A DNA stretch of 64,000 bases from assembly GCA_020112395.1 (NCBI GenBank), contig JACCEK010000001.1:1178001-1242000 (forward strand), in the 5' to 3' direction. This DNA comes from Aerococcaceae bacterium DSM 111021. Lineage in GTDB: Bacteria > Bacillota > Bacilli > Lactobacillales > Aerococcaceae. Below, in pieces: positions 34,909 through 43,614 of this stretch. The notes below the pieces were generated by a model. It was given only the letters and a program-made list of their open reading frames with translations, made no database searches and had not been told where the DNA came from. A program made the translations under genes and the position numbers. The stretch's first letter is position 1. Every line of letters begins with the position of its first letter.

Positions 34909-36570
34909 TCATTCCTTTATTTTACTGATTTTTTCTGGCTTTACCATTGAATACAATGCAAAGGCACCATCTAGATTTTTTACATTCAAACCATTTTGTT
35001 TCATCATTCGTTCAGCTATATAGCTTCGTTGACCACTATGACAACTTGCTATATATGATTTTTCTTTATCCAGTTCTTCTAAGCGTGTACGTAAATCATT
35101 TAGTGGAATATTGATAGCATTTGGCATTGCTCCATTTGATTTGATTTCATCTTCATCACGAACATCCAATAAAGTCCAACCGCTATCTTGTAATCCTTCT
35201 AAATCATACCATTGCACAATATCTGTCAAACCTTCAATAACATTCATAGCTGCATACCCAGCCATATTAACCGGATCTTTTGCTGATCCAAAAGGTGGTG
35301 CATAGGCTAATTCTAATTCTGGCAAATCATCGACGGTCAAGTGGCCTTTAATGGCTGTCGCAATTACGTCAATCCGCTTGTCAACGCCTTCTTTTCCTAT
35401 AGCTTGTGCGCCATAGATGGTTCCATCTTCTGGGTTAAATATAAGCTTCAATACAAGCGTTTCTGCTCCTGGATAATAACCAGCGTGGTTTTTACTTTGG
35501 ATATGGATTGATTCGTATTTAAGTTGATTTGCTGATAACTGACGTTCATTTAGTCCAGTAGAAGCGGCAACTAAGTCAAATACGCGAACAATTGCTGTCC
35601 CGATACTTCCTTTATTTTTTCTATCATATCCCGCAATAACATCAGCTACCTGACGTCCTTGACGATTTGCTGGCGAAGCCAAAGCTATCATGGTGTCTTC
35701 TCCTGTTATTTGTTGTTTAACGATGATTGCATCACCGATTGCATATATATCAGGTTGACTGGTTTGGTAAAACTCATCGACTAATATACCTCCACGCATA
35801 CCTGTCTCAATGCCAGCTTCTTGAGCCATTTCAGATTCTGGACGAACTCCCACAGACATTAAAGTTAAGTCACTTTCCAATCGTTTGCCATTTTCCAGTA
35901 CGATGAGGCGACCTTCATCTTCAAATGATTCTGCTGCTACGCCAGTATATAATGTGACCCCTTTTGCTTTCAGTTCCGCCGCAATATATGTGGCCATTTC
36001 TTCATCAAAGGGTGGCAAGACTTGTGGAGCCTTTTCTACTACAGTGACATCTAAACCTCGGTTATGCAGATTTTCTGCCATTTCAAGCCCGATAAAACCG
36101 GCACCGATGACAGTCGCTTTCTTCGGTTGGTTTTCTTCTATAAATTGGGTGATCGCATCTACATCAGGCACATTACGCAGAGTAAGAACATTTTTTGCTT
36201 CTGATAATCCCTCTGTGGGTGGTACAAACGGTTTTGCTCCGGGAGATAAAATCAATTTGTCATAAGACAATGCATAGGTACCCTCTTGATTTTCCACTGT
36301 TACTATCTTTTCTTTCGCATCAATCGCTAGCGCTTCACTTTGAACACGTACATCTAAATTAAATCTTGCCTTTAATTTTTCTGGTGTTTGGACCATCAAC
36401 TGATTTCTATCTGTAATTTCACCACCAACATAGTAAGGTAACCCACAATTCGCGAAAGAGACATAAGGACCTTTTTCTAATATTATAATTTCAGCGTTCT
36501 CATCTAATCTTCTTAGGCGAGTGGCAGCAGACATTCCACCGGCAACTCCTCCAATAATAACTACTTTCAT
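34909..36570 (-). CDS. CoA-disulfide/persulfide reductase with C-terminal rhodanese
   Basis: A 553-residue flavoprotein of the CoADR-RHD type, which reduces CoA-persulfide or related low-molecular-weight persulfides with NAD(P)H. FAD motif GGVAGGMSAATRLRR (residues 7-21), single redox Cys 42 in SFANCGLPYYVGG, second nucleotide motif IGAGFIGLEMAENL (near 155), YAIGDAI FAD-contact (near 278), dimerisation domain, then a rhodanese with active-site CHSGQRS (Cys about 510). Both reactive cysteines are intact. It is the second gene of the CstR operon, 2 bases after the first rhodanese. Confidence 0.93.
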   Translation of the reverse strand: MKVVIIGGVAGGMSAATRLRRLDENAEIIILEKGPYVSFANCGLPYYVGGEITDRNQLMVQTPEKLKARFNLDVRVQSEALAIDAKEKIVTVENQEGTYALSYDKLILSPGAKPFVPPTEGLSEAKNVLTLRNVPDVDAITQFIEENQPKKATVIGAGFIGLEMAENLHNRGLDVTVVEKAPQVLPPFDEEMATYIAAELKAKGVTLYTGVAAESFEDEGRLIVLENGKRLESDLTLMSVGVRPESEMAQEAGIETGMRGGILVDEFYQTSQPDIYAIGDAIIVKQQITGEDTMIALASPANRQGRQVADVIAGYDRKNKGSIGTAIVRVFDLVAASTGLNERQLSANQLKYESIHIQSKNHAGYYPGAETLVLKLIFNPEDGTIYGAQAIGKEGVDKRIDVIATAIKGHLTVDDLPELELAYAPPFGSAKDPVNMAGYAAMNVIEGLTDIVQWYDLEGLQDSGWTLLDVRDEDEIKSNGAMPNAINIPLNDLRTRLEELDKEKSYIASCHSGQRSYIAERMMKQNGLNVKNLDGAFALYSMVKPEKISKIKE

Positions 36571-36572
36571 TT

Positions 36573-36875
36573 TTATTTCACTCCTTTAGTTGGGCCATTC
36601 CATTTATGCATGCCGCCCTTAACATTTACTACATCATAGCCGTTCTTGTCCAAAATTTTACTTGCTTTTTTACTACGCATACCGCTTGCGCAAATGACAT
36701 AGGTTTTTTGCGTAGGTTTGTATGATTGAATCTTATCTAGCGGAACATTCTTTGCTCCGGTAATATGACCACCTCTAAATTCAGCGGGTGTGCGGACATC
36801 AATAATCAAAGGCTTTTCATTTACTTTTTCATTTAAATCTTTTGTCGAAATAGAAGGTATTCTTTTAAAAAACAT
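36573..36875 (-). CDS. Single-domain rhodanese, first gene of the CstR operon
   Basis: A 100-residue rhodanese with active-site loop CASGMRS (Cys 62), LIIDVRTPAEFRGGHITGA and VKGGMHKWNGP. Its N-terminus (MFFKRIPSISTKDL) is short and lacks a signal peptide, so it is cytoplasmic or loosely membrane-associated. GGAGAG lies upstream. Having three rhodanese domains of different context in one operon suggests a relay from sulfide-derived persulfides to the CoA-persulfide reductase. Confidence 0.9.
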   Translation of the reverse strand: MFFKRIPSISTKDLNEKVNEKPLIIDVRTPAEFRGGHITGAKNVPLDKIQSYKPTQKTYVICASGMRSKKASKILDKNGYDVVNVKGGMHKWNGPTKGVK

Positions 36876-36930
36876 GTCATCTCTCCTTGATGTTTAGTTA
36901 TTTTTCTTTTTCAGTCATTCATTTATCCGT

Positions 36931-36959
36931 ATTATACCCCATCGGGTATATTGAGTCAA
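36931..36959 (-). promoter_or_regulatory. CstR operon promoter with embedded operator
   Basis: On the minus strand, TTGACT (36954-36959) and TATAAT (36931-36936) are spaced by 17 bases. The CsoR/CstR-type dyad TATACCCGATGGGGTATA (36933-36950) fills the spacer and overlaps the -10, so repressor binding excludes RNA polymerase. Confidence 0.85.
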
Positions 36960-37016
36960 GTTAATTGTTTTATCGATTACTGATTATTACGCGACTTCAG
37001 GTCCACCTATTCAGAG

Positions 37017-37071
37017 CATTGAGTCTTTCGAAATCCATTCGGAGTCCGCTTATACGCATTTGGAGTCCAGT
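37017..37071. repeat. Three short direct repeats (about 20 bp)
   Basis: CATTGAGTCTTTCG, CATTCGGAGTCCGC and CATTTGGAGTCC start at 37017, 37036 and 37057, spaced 19 and 21 bases. It is a minor intergenic array between the CstR promoter and an insertion-sequence remnant. Confidence 0.55.
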
Positions 37072-37078
37072 AAAAAAA

Positions 37079-37100
37079 GCCATGCTAAATTCAGCATGGC
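37079..37100 (-). terminator. Terminator beside the IS21 remnant
   Basis: A perfect 8-bp stem GCCATGCT / AGCATGGC with a 6-base loop and a seven-U tail on the minus strand. Confidence 0.75.
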
Positions 37101-37111
37101 CTATTCTTAAG

Positions 37112-37408
37112 AATAATTATTGGTTTTGATTAGAAGCTTGTTGTTCACGCATATTTTATTGACCGGTGTCAAACCAAACTGCATTATGAACAATTCTGTC
37201 CATTATTGCGTCCTGGAAAGAACTTCCGGTACACCTCATTATCAGATAGCTCTTTAACATCTTCATAAGAGAGATTTAATTCATCTGCCCGTTTAAAGAC
37301 TTCACTTACTGAACTACGACCCACTTTCTGTGTTTTAGCGATCATATTTCGAGAGAATCCTTGATCCCGACACTGCATCACTAATTTCACTGGTATTTTT
37401 CTGACCAT
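37112..37408 (-). mobile_element. Internally deleted IS21-family element (istA head joined to istB tail)
   Basis: The 74-codon frame from 37408 begins MVRKIPVKLVMQCRDQGFSR, with an HTH (NMIAKTQKVGRSSVSEVF), the N-terminus of an IstA transposase. At about 37208 it passes into another frame reading DAIMDRIVHNAVWFDTGQ then NMREQ, the C-terminal end of the IstB ATPase. More than 2 kb of catalytic istA and of istB is missing, so the element is immobile. Confidence 0.7.
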
Positions 37409-37454
37409 AAAAAAAAGCCTCCTTCATGTATTTTTAGAAGTTGAAAACTTCTAA

Positions 37455-37598
37455 AATTACTATACACAAATAGAAACTATTAAGTGGACTCCAGATGAAG
37501 ATTGGAGGACTCGAGACTGCGAAATAATCACTTCGGCTGACGGGATGGATAATTTGGCCACTAAGTTATTTAAACAAGCTTTGAAAGAAAGCGAATAA
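37455..37598 (+). pseudogene. Unrecognised C-terminal gene fragment
   Basis: A 47-codon open stretch with no start codon context ends WRTRDCEIITSADGMDNLA then TKLFKQALKESE and a stop, followed at once by a strong terminator. It looks like the tail of a plus-strand gene whose front was lost next to the IS21 remnant. I do not recognise the family. Confidence 0.4.
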
Positions 37599-37619
37599 AA
37601 TATTATCTTATTTAAGATC

Positions 37620-37649
37620 AAGAACAGAGCTCATGATGGTTCTGTTCTT
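37620..37649 (+). terminator. Terminator of the lost plus-strand gene
   Basis: AAGAACAGA pairs with TCTGTTCTT over a 12-base loop, followed by TTTAATTTT. Confidence 0.75.
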
Positions 37650-37674
37650 TTAATTTTATTGTTTCTTCGATAGA

Positions 37675-38280
37675 TTAATAAGATGGACGATACTTTCCAC
37701 ATTCAACTGCTGAAGCTAGAGCTTCCAAACAGCCTTTTTTACCACAGGTACATCCGATTGGACTTTGTTTATCAATCGTCAGGTGTCCAATCTCCCCGGC
37801 TGCACCACTGCTTCCGTGAACGATTTTGCCATCCACAATCACACCACCACCGATACCCGTACCAATCGTCACCATGACCACATCTTGGGCATTCTCACCC
37901 GATCCGTAGCGTTGCTCACCTAATGCCGCAATATTAGCGTCATTATCTAATTGAAATGGCAACCCAAAAGCCTCTTCGAATAAGTGGCCAACCGGAACCA
38001 TTCCTCGCCAATTCAAGTTATACGCTCCCGTTACCGTTTTATCGGCATGATGAATTGTGCCAGGGCTTCCCATTCCAATGCCAACAAAGTCAGCCTCAGT
38101 CATTTGATACAAAGCCATACGTTCTTTAATGGATTCAATAATATCAGGAACAATCGCCTGGCCTTCATTGAGAATAGTCGTCTTAATTGACCATTTCTGA
38201 AGAATCTCTCCATTTAAAGAAACAATCGCTAATTTACACGTAGTCCCACCAAGATCTATGGCAATAATCTTATCTTTCAT
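37675..38280 (-). pseudogene. Truncated ROK-family glucokinase
   Basis: A 201-codon frame with an intact N-terminal two-thirds of a ROK glucokinase: IAIDLGGTTCKLAIV (ATP site), the catalytic LDNDANIAALGE (Asp ~118), VTIGTGIGGGVIV and the zinc motif GCTCGKKGCLEALAS. Family members have about 310-320 residues; here homology stops right after the zinc motif and a foreign tail (VECGKYRPSY) leads to a stop. The missing third contributes to the nucleotide site, so activity is doubtful. It is last in the glycan operon, 45 bases after glf. Confidence 0.8.
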
Positions 38281-38325
38281 CCACGTTGCTCCATTTCTAT
38301 TCCATTTGATAGACTGCGATACGCT

Positions 38326-39426
38326 TTAAGCCAATTCTTCCCTCACTGCATCTAAGGCAGAGCGTATAACCTGATCCATATTATAATATTTGTACTGACC
38401 GAGTCGCCCACCAAAATACACCTTAGGAAAATCTTTCGCTAAAGCCACATACTCTTCATACAACCGATTATTCAACTCATCATTCACCGGATAATAAGGC
38501 TCATCACCGGCTCCCCACTCTTTAGAATATTCTCGTGTGATGACCGTCTTCTCTTGCTGACCAAATTCAAAATGCTTATGTTCGATAATTCGCGTGTAAG
38601 GCGTCTCACGATCCGTATAATTAACTACGGCATTTCCTTGATAATTCGCTATATTCAATACTTCCGTCTCAAAGCGAAGACTACGATACTCTAGCATCCC
38701 TAATTCAAAATCAAAGAATTGGTCAATTTGACCAGTATAAATAATACGGTCAAAGTCGCGTAAGTATGCATCTTTCTTATTAAAAAAGTCAGTCTTTAAC
38801 TGAACTTGAATATTAGGATGGTCAAGCATTTTCTCAACAATTTGCGTATACCCACCCACCGGAATGCCTTGATGAGGATCGTTGAAGTAATTATTATCAT
38901 ACGTAAATCTTAACGGTAGCCGACGAATAATAAAGGCCGGTAACTCTGTAGCAGACTTGCCCCATTGCTTCTCAGTATAACCTTTGATTAGCTTCTCATA
39001 AACGTCCTGTCCCACAAGCGCAATCGCTTGTTCTTCAAGATTTTTCGGTTCGCCTGTCACTTGGCCACGTTGTTCATTAATCTTAGCCAGAGCCTCATCT
39101 GGCGTTATAACTCCCCATAATTTGTTAAAGGTATTCATATTAAAAGGCAGATTGTAAATTTCGCCCTTGTAATTGGCAATCGGGCTATTAATGTAATGGT
39201 TGAAGTCCGCAAACTGATTCACATACTCCCATACCTCATCATCGCTCGTATGAAAGATGTGCGCACCGAAAGTGTGAACTTGAATACCTTCAATCTCTTC
39301 AGTATATATATGACCCGCTAGGTGGTTGGCTTTTTCAATAACTTGAACCTGATGCCCTGCCAATGCCAACTCTCGGGCATATGTCGCCCCATATATTCCA
39401 GCTCCAACGATTAAATATTGACTCAC
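38326..39426 (-). CDS. glf: UDP-galactopyranose mutase
   Basis: A 366-residue FAD enzyme interconverting UDP-galactopyranose and UDP-galactofuranose. N-terminal FAD site YLIVGAGIYGATYARELA, HTFGAHIFHTSDDEVW, the substrate region YTEKQWGKSATELP and the C-terminal FGGRLGQYKYYNMDQVI with conserved Arg are intact; length is normal. It implies a galactofuranose-containing surface glycan. The neighbouring GT2 enzyme is a candidate user of the product. Ribosome binding site AGGAAAG upstream. Confidence 0.95.
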   Translation of the reverse strand: MSQYLIVGAGIYGATYARELALAGHQVQVIEKANHLAGHIYTEEIEGIQVHTFGAHIFHTSDDEVWEYVNQFADFNHYINSPIANYKGEIYNLPFNMNTFNKLWGVITPDEALAKINEQRGQVTGEPKNLEEQAIALVGQDVYEKLIKGYTEKQWGKSATELPAFIIRRLPLRFTYDNNYFNDPHQGIPVGGYTQIVEKMLDHPNIQVQLKTDFFNKKDAYLRDFDRIIYTGQIDQFFDFELGMLEYRSLRFETEVLNIANYQGNAVVNYTDRETPYTRIIEHKHFEFGQQEKTVITREYSKEWGAGDEPYYPVNDELNNRLYEEYVALAKDFPKVYFGGRLGQYKYYNMDQVIRSALDAVREELA

Positions 39427-39445
39427 TAGTTTCTACTTCCTTTCC

Positions 39446-40459
39446 TTAGTAACCTGCAATCGTTCGAACTAAACGATAGATGCGATTAGACGTCCACCTT
39501 CCCGTTCGAGACGTGGGCTTAAGTATTTTTGCGAAAACGGTCCGATTAATACGAGTATAGACTTGGTCATTAATCCGCTCAAGTTCATTCCACAGAGCAA
39601 CTTTCTCTTTCATCGCTTCATCCGTTCCAATCTTATTCAATAAAGAACTGGAAATAGAGATGACAGCTTCCAGGTGGCGAATTAAATACGCCTCACTCTC
39701 TGGTACTGACGAATCGGTCCAATCTGTCGCTTCAATCATTAACTTATTCACCTTCAATTGTTGGTCAATGCGTTTAATCATATTGGACTCTGTAATCGAT
39801 TGGTCCTCGCGCCCGATATAATAGCGGTACAAGTCAACGTCAATATACTTCATCGTTTGCACATGTTTAAATGGCAAGTAGACATACAAGTTATCAACAT
39901 AAAATGTCTTCTCCGGTAAAGTCAGATTAATCCGACGTAATAAAGCCGTATTATAGATTAAAGCATGCATCATCAAGTACTTTCCACGTGGAAAATTCGT
40001 AGCCAAATCCCATGAGAACACCTCTCCAGTTGGAAACGTATTGCTGAAGTTAATCGTCCGGTTCAAAGTCTTACCTTCTCGTTCGTAGACATAATTATTA
40101 ATTAACAAGTCCACTTCTTGATGATTTTCTTCAAGACGTGCGATCTCTTCCATCACCGTCTTCAAGCTCTCTTCATCCGCCCAATCATCACTATCAATGA
40201 CTTTAAAATACTTCCCTTGAGCCTGCTGTAACCCACTATTAATGCCCCCACCATGACCTTTATTCTCTTGGTGAATCACACGGATAATCTCCGGATAGGC
40301 TGTTTGGTAGGCCTCCGCAATCTGAGCTGTTGCGTCTGTTGAGCCATCATTAATGATTAAAATCTCCATCCGATCATCACCAATTAATAATGATTCAATA
40401 CAACGGTCGAGATAATCTTGGGAATTATAAGAAGGCACAATAATTGAAATTAACTTCAT
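39446..40459 (-). CDS. Family 2 glycosyltransferase
   Basis: A 337-residue cytoplasmic transferase with a GT-A fold: SIIVPSYNSQDYLDRCIESL (residues 5-24), nucleotide-binding IINDGSTDATAQI and the metal-binding DSDDWADEES (near 95). The C-terminal 120 residues are helical, without membrane spans. It lies 19 bases before glf and 67 bases after gtrA. GT2 enzymes next to GtrA proteins often load undecaprenyl phosphate, but those have membrane anchors; this one is more like a polymer-extending galactosyl- or rhamnosyltransferase. Confidence 0.88.
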   Translation of the reverse strand: MKLISIIVPSYNSQDYLDRCIESLLIGDDRMEILIINDGSTDATAQIAEAYQTAYPEIIRVIHQENKGHGGGINSGLQQAQGKYFKVIDSDDWADEESLKTVMEEIARLEENHQEVDLLINNYVYEREGKTLNRTINFSNTFPTGEVFSWDLATNFPRGKYLMMHALIYNTALLRRINLTLPEKTFYVDNLYVYLPFKHVQTMKYIDVDLYRYYIGREDQSITESNMIKRIDQQLKVNKLMIEATDWTDSSVPESEAYLIRHLEAVISISSSLLNKIGTDEAMKEKVALWNELERINDQVYTRINRTVFAKILKPTSRTGRWTSNRIYRLVRTIAGY

Positions 40460-40526
40460 TATTTCATTCCTTTCTTAATCCGTTATATATCAATTATATA
40501 ACAATATAAACGAATTAGATGCTAAA

Positions 40527-41027
40527 TTATTTCATAATGACAAACTTCATCATAGGATAATTCACAACGACTTGAACAATAATATTCACGACATTGGCTA
40601 ATAATTGTGCAACCCCTAAGCTAAAGCCCCAGTTTGTTAAAAGACCAATCACATAAGGAGGTAGAACAATCGACAGAATCCCAGCGACCACAACCGTTAA
40701 GATATACCAATGGATGGTCTTAGATATCTGATTAGATGCTTTAAATACTAGGTACCTTTGGACAAAATAATTAACAATTTGTGCCATCACATAGGCCAAC
40801 AAGAAAGATAAGAAACCACCTAGGCCCCCATTATCAACCGAATAATCGAAGATAAACCATTGAAATGGTTGTGACTGTAAGCTACTAAATAGAAAAGTCG
40901 TACTGATCCAAAGAACAACAAAGTTCGTCACTGTCGCAACATTCGACAGCACATTAAACTTAATAAACTCCCATAAGTCTGGATGCTCTTCTCCCCAACT
41001 TTTAATGGCATTAATCATTACTTTCAC
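40527..41027 (-). CDS. GtrA-like membrane protein
   Basis: A 166-residue protein with four transmembrane helices and the GtrA-family architecture (FIKFNVLSNVATVTNFVVLW at the start, FVQRYLVFKAS between helices two and three). GtrA proteins help move lipid-linked sugars across the membrane. Its start overlaps the 3' end of the GH3 gene by 17 bases, so both are translated together, an unusual partner for a glycosidase. Confidence 0.88.
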   Translation of the reverse strand: MKVMINAIKSWGEEHPDLWEFIKFNVLSNVATVTNFVVLWISTTFLFSSLQSQPFQWFIFDYSVDNGGLGGFLSFLLAYVMAQIVNYFVQRYLVFKASNQISKTIHWYILTVVVAGILSIVLPPYVIGLLTNWGFSLGVAQLLANVVNIIVQVVVNYPMMKFVIMK

Positions 41028-43437
41028 CTGCTTTGTTTACTTTTTGATTAAGGAAATAATTCTTAACTAAACGACCCACACCACTATAGAAATGCCCATT
41101 AACAATGTATAAGATATCATCTACCATCGCATGGTTCACCATCCCTAAAGTCATCTTCTGAATCGCACGGAAGGTCATATTATAATTGAAATATAAATTC
41201 AGATTTGGCTTACCTTTTTTGTTACTACGTTCAATCAGCGCAGTGATCACCTTATACACTAACCTTCCGATCGGACTTTTAGCATAGTACAATTGCGAGA
41301 TTGAATCATTGTGTGTCAGAGGGGCCTTTTTATCCCAATGGCTTTCAGGGATTGGACGTCCTAATAAAGCTTCAAAGTCCTCAGCACTTACTTCTTTCAC
41401 TTTTCCAGTAAAATAAGTTTGAAATTGTGCTTTATCATATAAACCATTTGCGTCAATCCCCTCAAGTTCAACCACTTCTTCCAAGCGAATATCGCGAGAA
41501 CTAGCCCCGACTAAAATGTCATAACTTCCAGCTTCCACTTCCCATTGCTTACTTTGAGGATTATAGAATTCAAAGGCATGCTTACTTAATTCAAGGTTCA
41601 CTATTTTAGACTCGCCAGCTTCAAGATGCACTTTAGCAAAAGCAGCCAACTCCTTCACTGGTCTAAACACATGATCCGATGCCTTTTGCACGTAGACTTG
41701 AACCACTTCTGAACCAGCCAACTCACCAGTATTAGTGACTGTTACTTGTACTTTGTGGCCTTCAACCGCTAAATCACTATAAGCAAAGCTCGTATAACTT
41801 AAGCCATGCCCAAAAGGATAAAGAACTGGGGCTTCAACTTTGTCATAATAGCGGTAACCGACATAGAGCCCATCACGGTACTCTGCCGTTAACTCCAAGC
41901 CTGGGAAATACTTCTCATTCGGCACGTCCGCATATGTTAATGGATACGTCTCATTCAACTTCCCAGATGGATTACAACGCCCCGTTAAAATATCGAGAAT
42001 CGCCCGCGCCCCCGCTTGACCGCTTAAGTAAGAATGAATAATCGCGTCGACATCATCCGCAAAAGGCAATTCAACCACTGAACCACCTGAGAGAACAATC
42101 ACGACATGCTCATTCACCGAACGGATAGCTTTCACTAAGTCGAGTTGGTTCTTCTCCAAACGAATGTGTGTCCGGTCAATCCCTTCAGACTCAGAGATTT
42201 CTGTTAAGCCCATAAAAATCACTACTTTATCGACCTTTTTACTCAGGTCAATCGCTTCGTTTAGTAATCCTGGATCTTCCTTACCGTCACGGCGATAACC
42301 TCTAGTATGTTGAACCTCACTAAAATTATATTGTTCTTTCAAATCAATCAAGTTATCTAATTGCGTTGGGTTAACGGTAGAAGACCCCGCCCCCTGATAG
42401 CGTGCTTCATATAAGAAGTCACCAATAAAGGCAACTGACTCCTTGCCACTTAGAGGCAAAGCTTGGTTTGTATTCTTTAATAAGACAATACTTTCTTGAG
42501 CTGCTTGATAGGCAATTTGACGATGTGTCTTCTTAGTCGCTTCTTCTAAACTGTCTTTTCCAGGGTTTGGTATTTGAATTTGTAAGAGAACATCTAATAA
42601 CTCATCCACCCGTTGGTCAAGCAGACTTTCATCTAAGCGTCCAGATTGAACCGCTTTGACAAGCTCAAGGGCTCCGGGTCTTCCTGTAGCTGGCATCTCT
42701 AGATGACTCCCTTGACGCACACCTTCCACATGATCATTGCTACCACCCCAATCGGTCACAACCGCGCCTTTATAGCCCCACTCGCCATAGAGAATATCTT
42801 GTAATAAGTGCTCATGCTCATTGGCATAGACCCCATTCACTGGATTATAAGACGTCATTAAGAATTTCGGTTGACTCGTTTCGACCGCAATCTCAAAGCC
42901 TTGCAAGTAGATTTCTCGCAAGGTCCGCTCATCTACTACAGAATCCACCGACATTCTACGTAACTCTTGGCTATTAACCGCATAATGCTTAGGTGAAGCT
43001 GCAATGCCATTACTTTGAATACCCTTAATCATTGCTGAGGCCAATTCCCCTGTTAAGATAGGATCCTCACTAAAATATTCAAAGTTTCGTCCACCCATTG
43101 GATTACGTTTAATATTCATCCCTGGTCCTAAGAGTACATTCACACCTAATTCAACTGCTTCACGCCCTAAGGCTTCCCCAACCCGTTCAATCAGGTCAAC
43201 GTCCCAACTATTCGCTAAAGTCGCTGCTGTTGGAAACGCGGTCGCTTTAATACTCTCATTCAAACCAAGATGATCCGCACTCCCTAACTGCTTACGTATA
43301 CCATGTGGACCATCCGCTAAGAAGATAGAAGGAACTCCCTCTTCTTCGAACGTCCAAGTCTCCCAAGTATTCTTACCAGACATTAACATCGCTTTTTGCT
43401 CAAGCGATAATTTATTAATAATATTTGGATACTTCAT
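41011..43437 (-). CDS. Cytoplasmic GH3 beta-glycosidase
   Basis: An 808-residue family 3 glycoside hydrolase in the normal order: TIM barrel with LGPGMNIKRNPMGGRNFEYFSEDP (near 105) and catalytic nucleophile Asp in VVTDWGGSND (near 236), the alpha/beta sandwich with SVAFIGDF, then the fibronectin-III-like domain (SYTSFAYSDLAV). No signal peptide is present. The final 70 residues (after about 735) are a helical extension beyond the usual end. It opens the leftward operon with gtrA, GT2 and glf. A beta-glucosidase, beta-xylosidase or N-acetylglucosaminidase activity cannot be separated by eye. Confidence 0.92.
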   Translation of the reverse strand: MKYPNIINKLSLEQKAMLMSGKNTWETWTFEEEGVPSIFLADGPHGIRKQLGSADHLGLNESIKATAFPTAATLANSWDVDLIERVGEALGREAVELGVNVLLGPGMNIKRNPMGGRNFEYFSEDPILTGELASAMIKGIQSNGIAASPKHYAVNSQELRRMSVDSVVDERTLREIYLQGFEIAVETSQPKFLMTSYNPVNGVYANEHEHLLQDILYGEWGYKGAVVTDWGGSNDHVEGVRQGSHLEMPATGRPGALELVKAVQSGRLDESLLDQRVDELLDVLLQIQIPNPGKDSLEEATKKTHRQIAYQAAQESIVLLKNTNQALPLSGKESVAFIGDFLYEARYQGAGSSTVNPTQLDNLIDLKEQYNFSEVQHTRGYRRDGKEDPGLLNEAIDLSKKVDKVVIFMGLTEISESEGIDRTHIRLEKNQLDLVKAIRSVNEHVVIVLSGGSVVELPFADDVDAIIHSYLSGQAGARAILDILTGRCNPSGKLNETYPLTYADVPNEKYFPGLELTAEYRDGLYVGYRYYDKVEAPVLYPFGHGLSYTSFAYSDLAVEGHKVQVTVTNTGELAGSEVVQVYVQKASDHVFRPVKELAAFAKVHLEAGESKIVNLELSKHAFEFYNPQSKQWEVEAGSYDILVGASSRDIRLEEVVELEGIDANGLYDKAQFQTYFTGKVKEVSAEDFEALLGRPIPESHWDKKAPLTHNDSISQLYYAKSPIGRLVYKVITALIERSNKKGKPNLNLYFNYNMTFRAIQKMTLGMVNHAMVDDILYIVNGHFYSGVGRLVKNYFLNQKVNKAGESND

Positions 43438-43480
43438 TGTTTTGCTCCAATCATGATGTATTTATTAAACTTCCCTTTAC

Positions 43481-43494
43481 TGTAAACCTTTACA
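43481..43494. promoter_or_regulatory. cre-like / LacI-type palindrome upstream of GH3
   Basis: TGTAAACCTTTACA is a perfect 14-bp palindrome apart from its CC centre, one base away from the CcpA consensus (CG centre), 44 bases upstream of the GH3 start. It probably mediates catabolite or substrate-specific repression. Confidence 0.55.
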
Positions 43495-43574
43495 TCTATA
43501 GCTTATCAAAAGTCCAAAATCCACTCTATGCTGGCTTCATAGTTAGTCTTATTTATTACATATTCGGCAAAAAA

Positions 43575-43607
43575 AGAGCGACATTTTCAAATAGAAAATA
43601 CCACTCT
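43575..43607 (-). terminator. Terminator after the histidine kinase gene
   Basis: AGAGTGGTATTTTC pairs with GAAAATGTCGCTCT on the minus strand (two mismatches), followed by seven U, 8 bases after the kinase stop codon. Confidence 0.75.
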
Positions 43608-43614
43608 GTTATCC

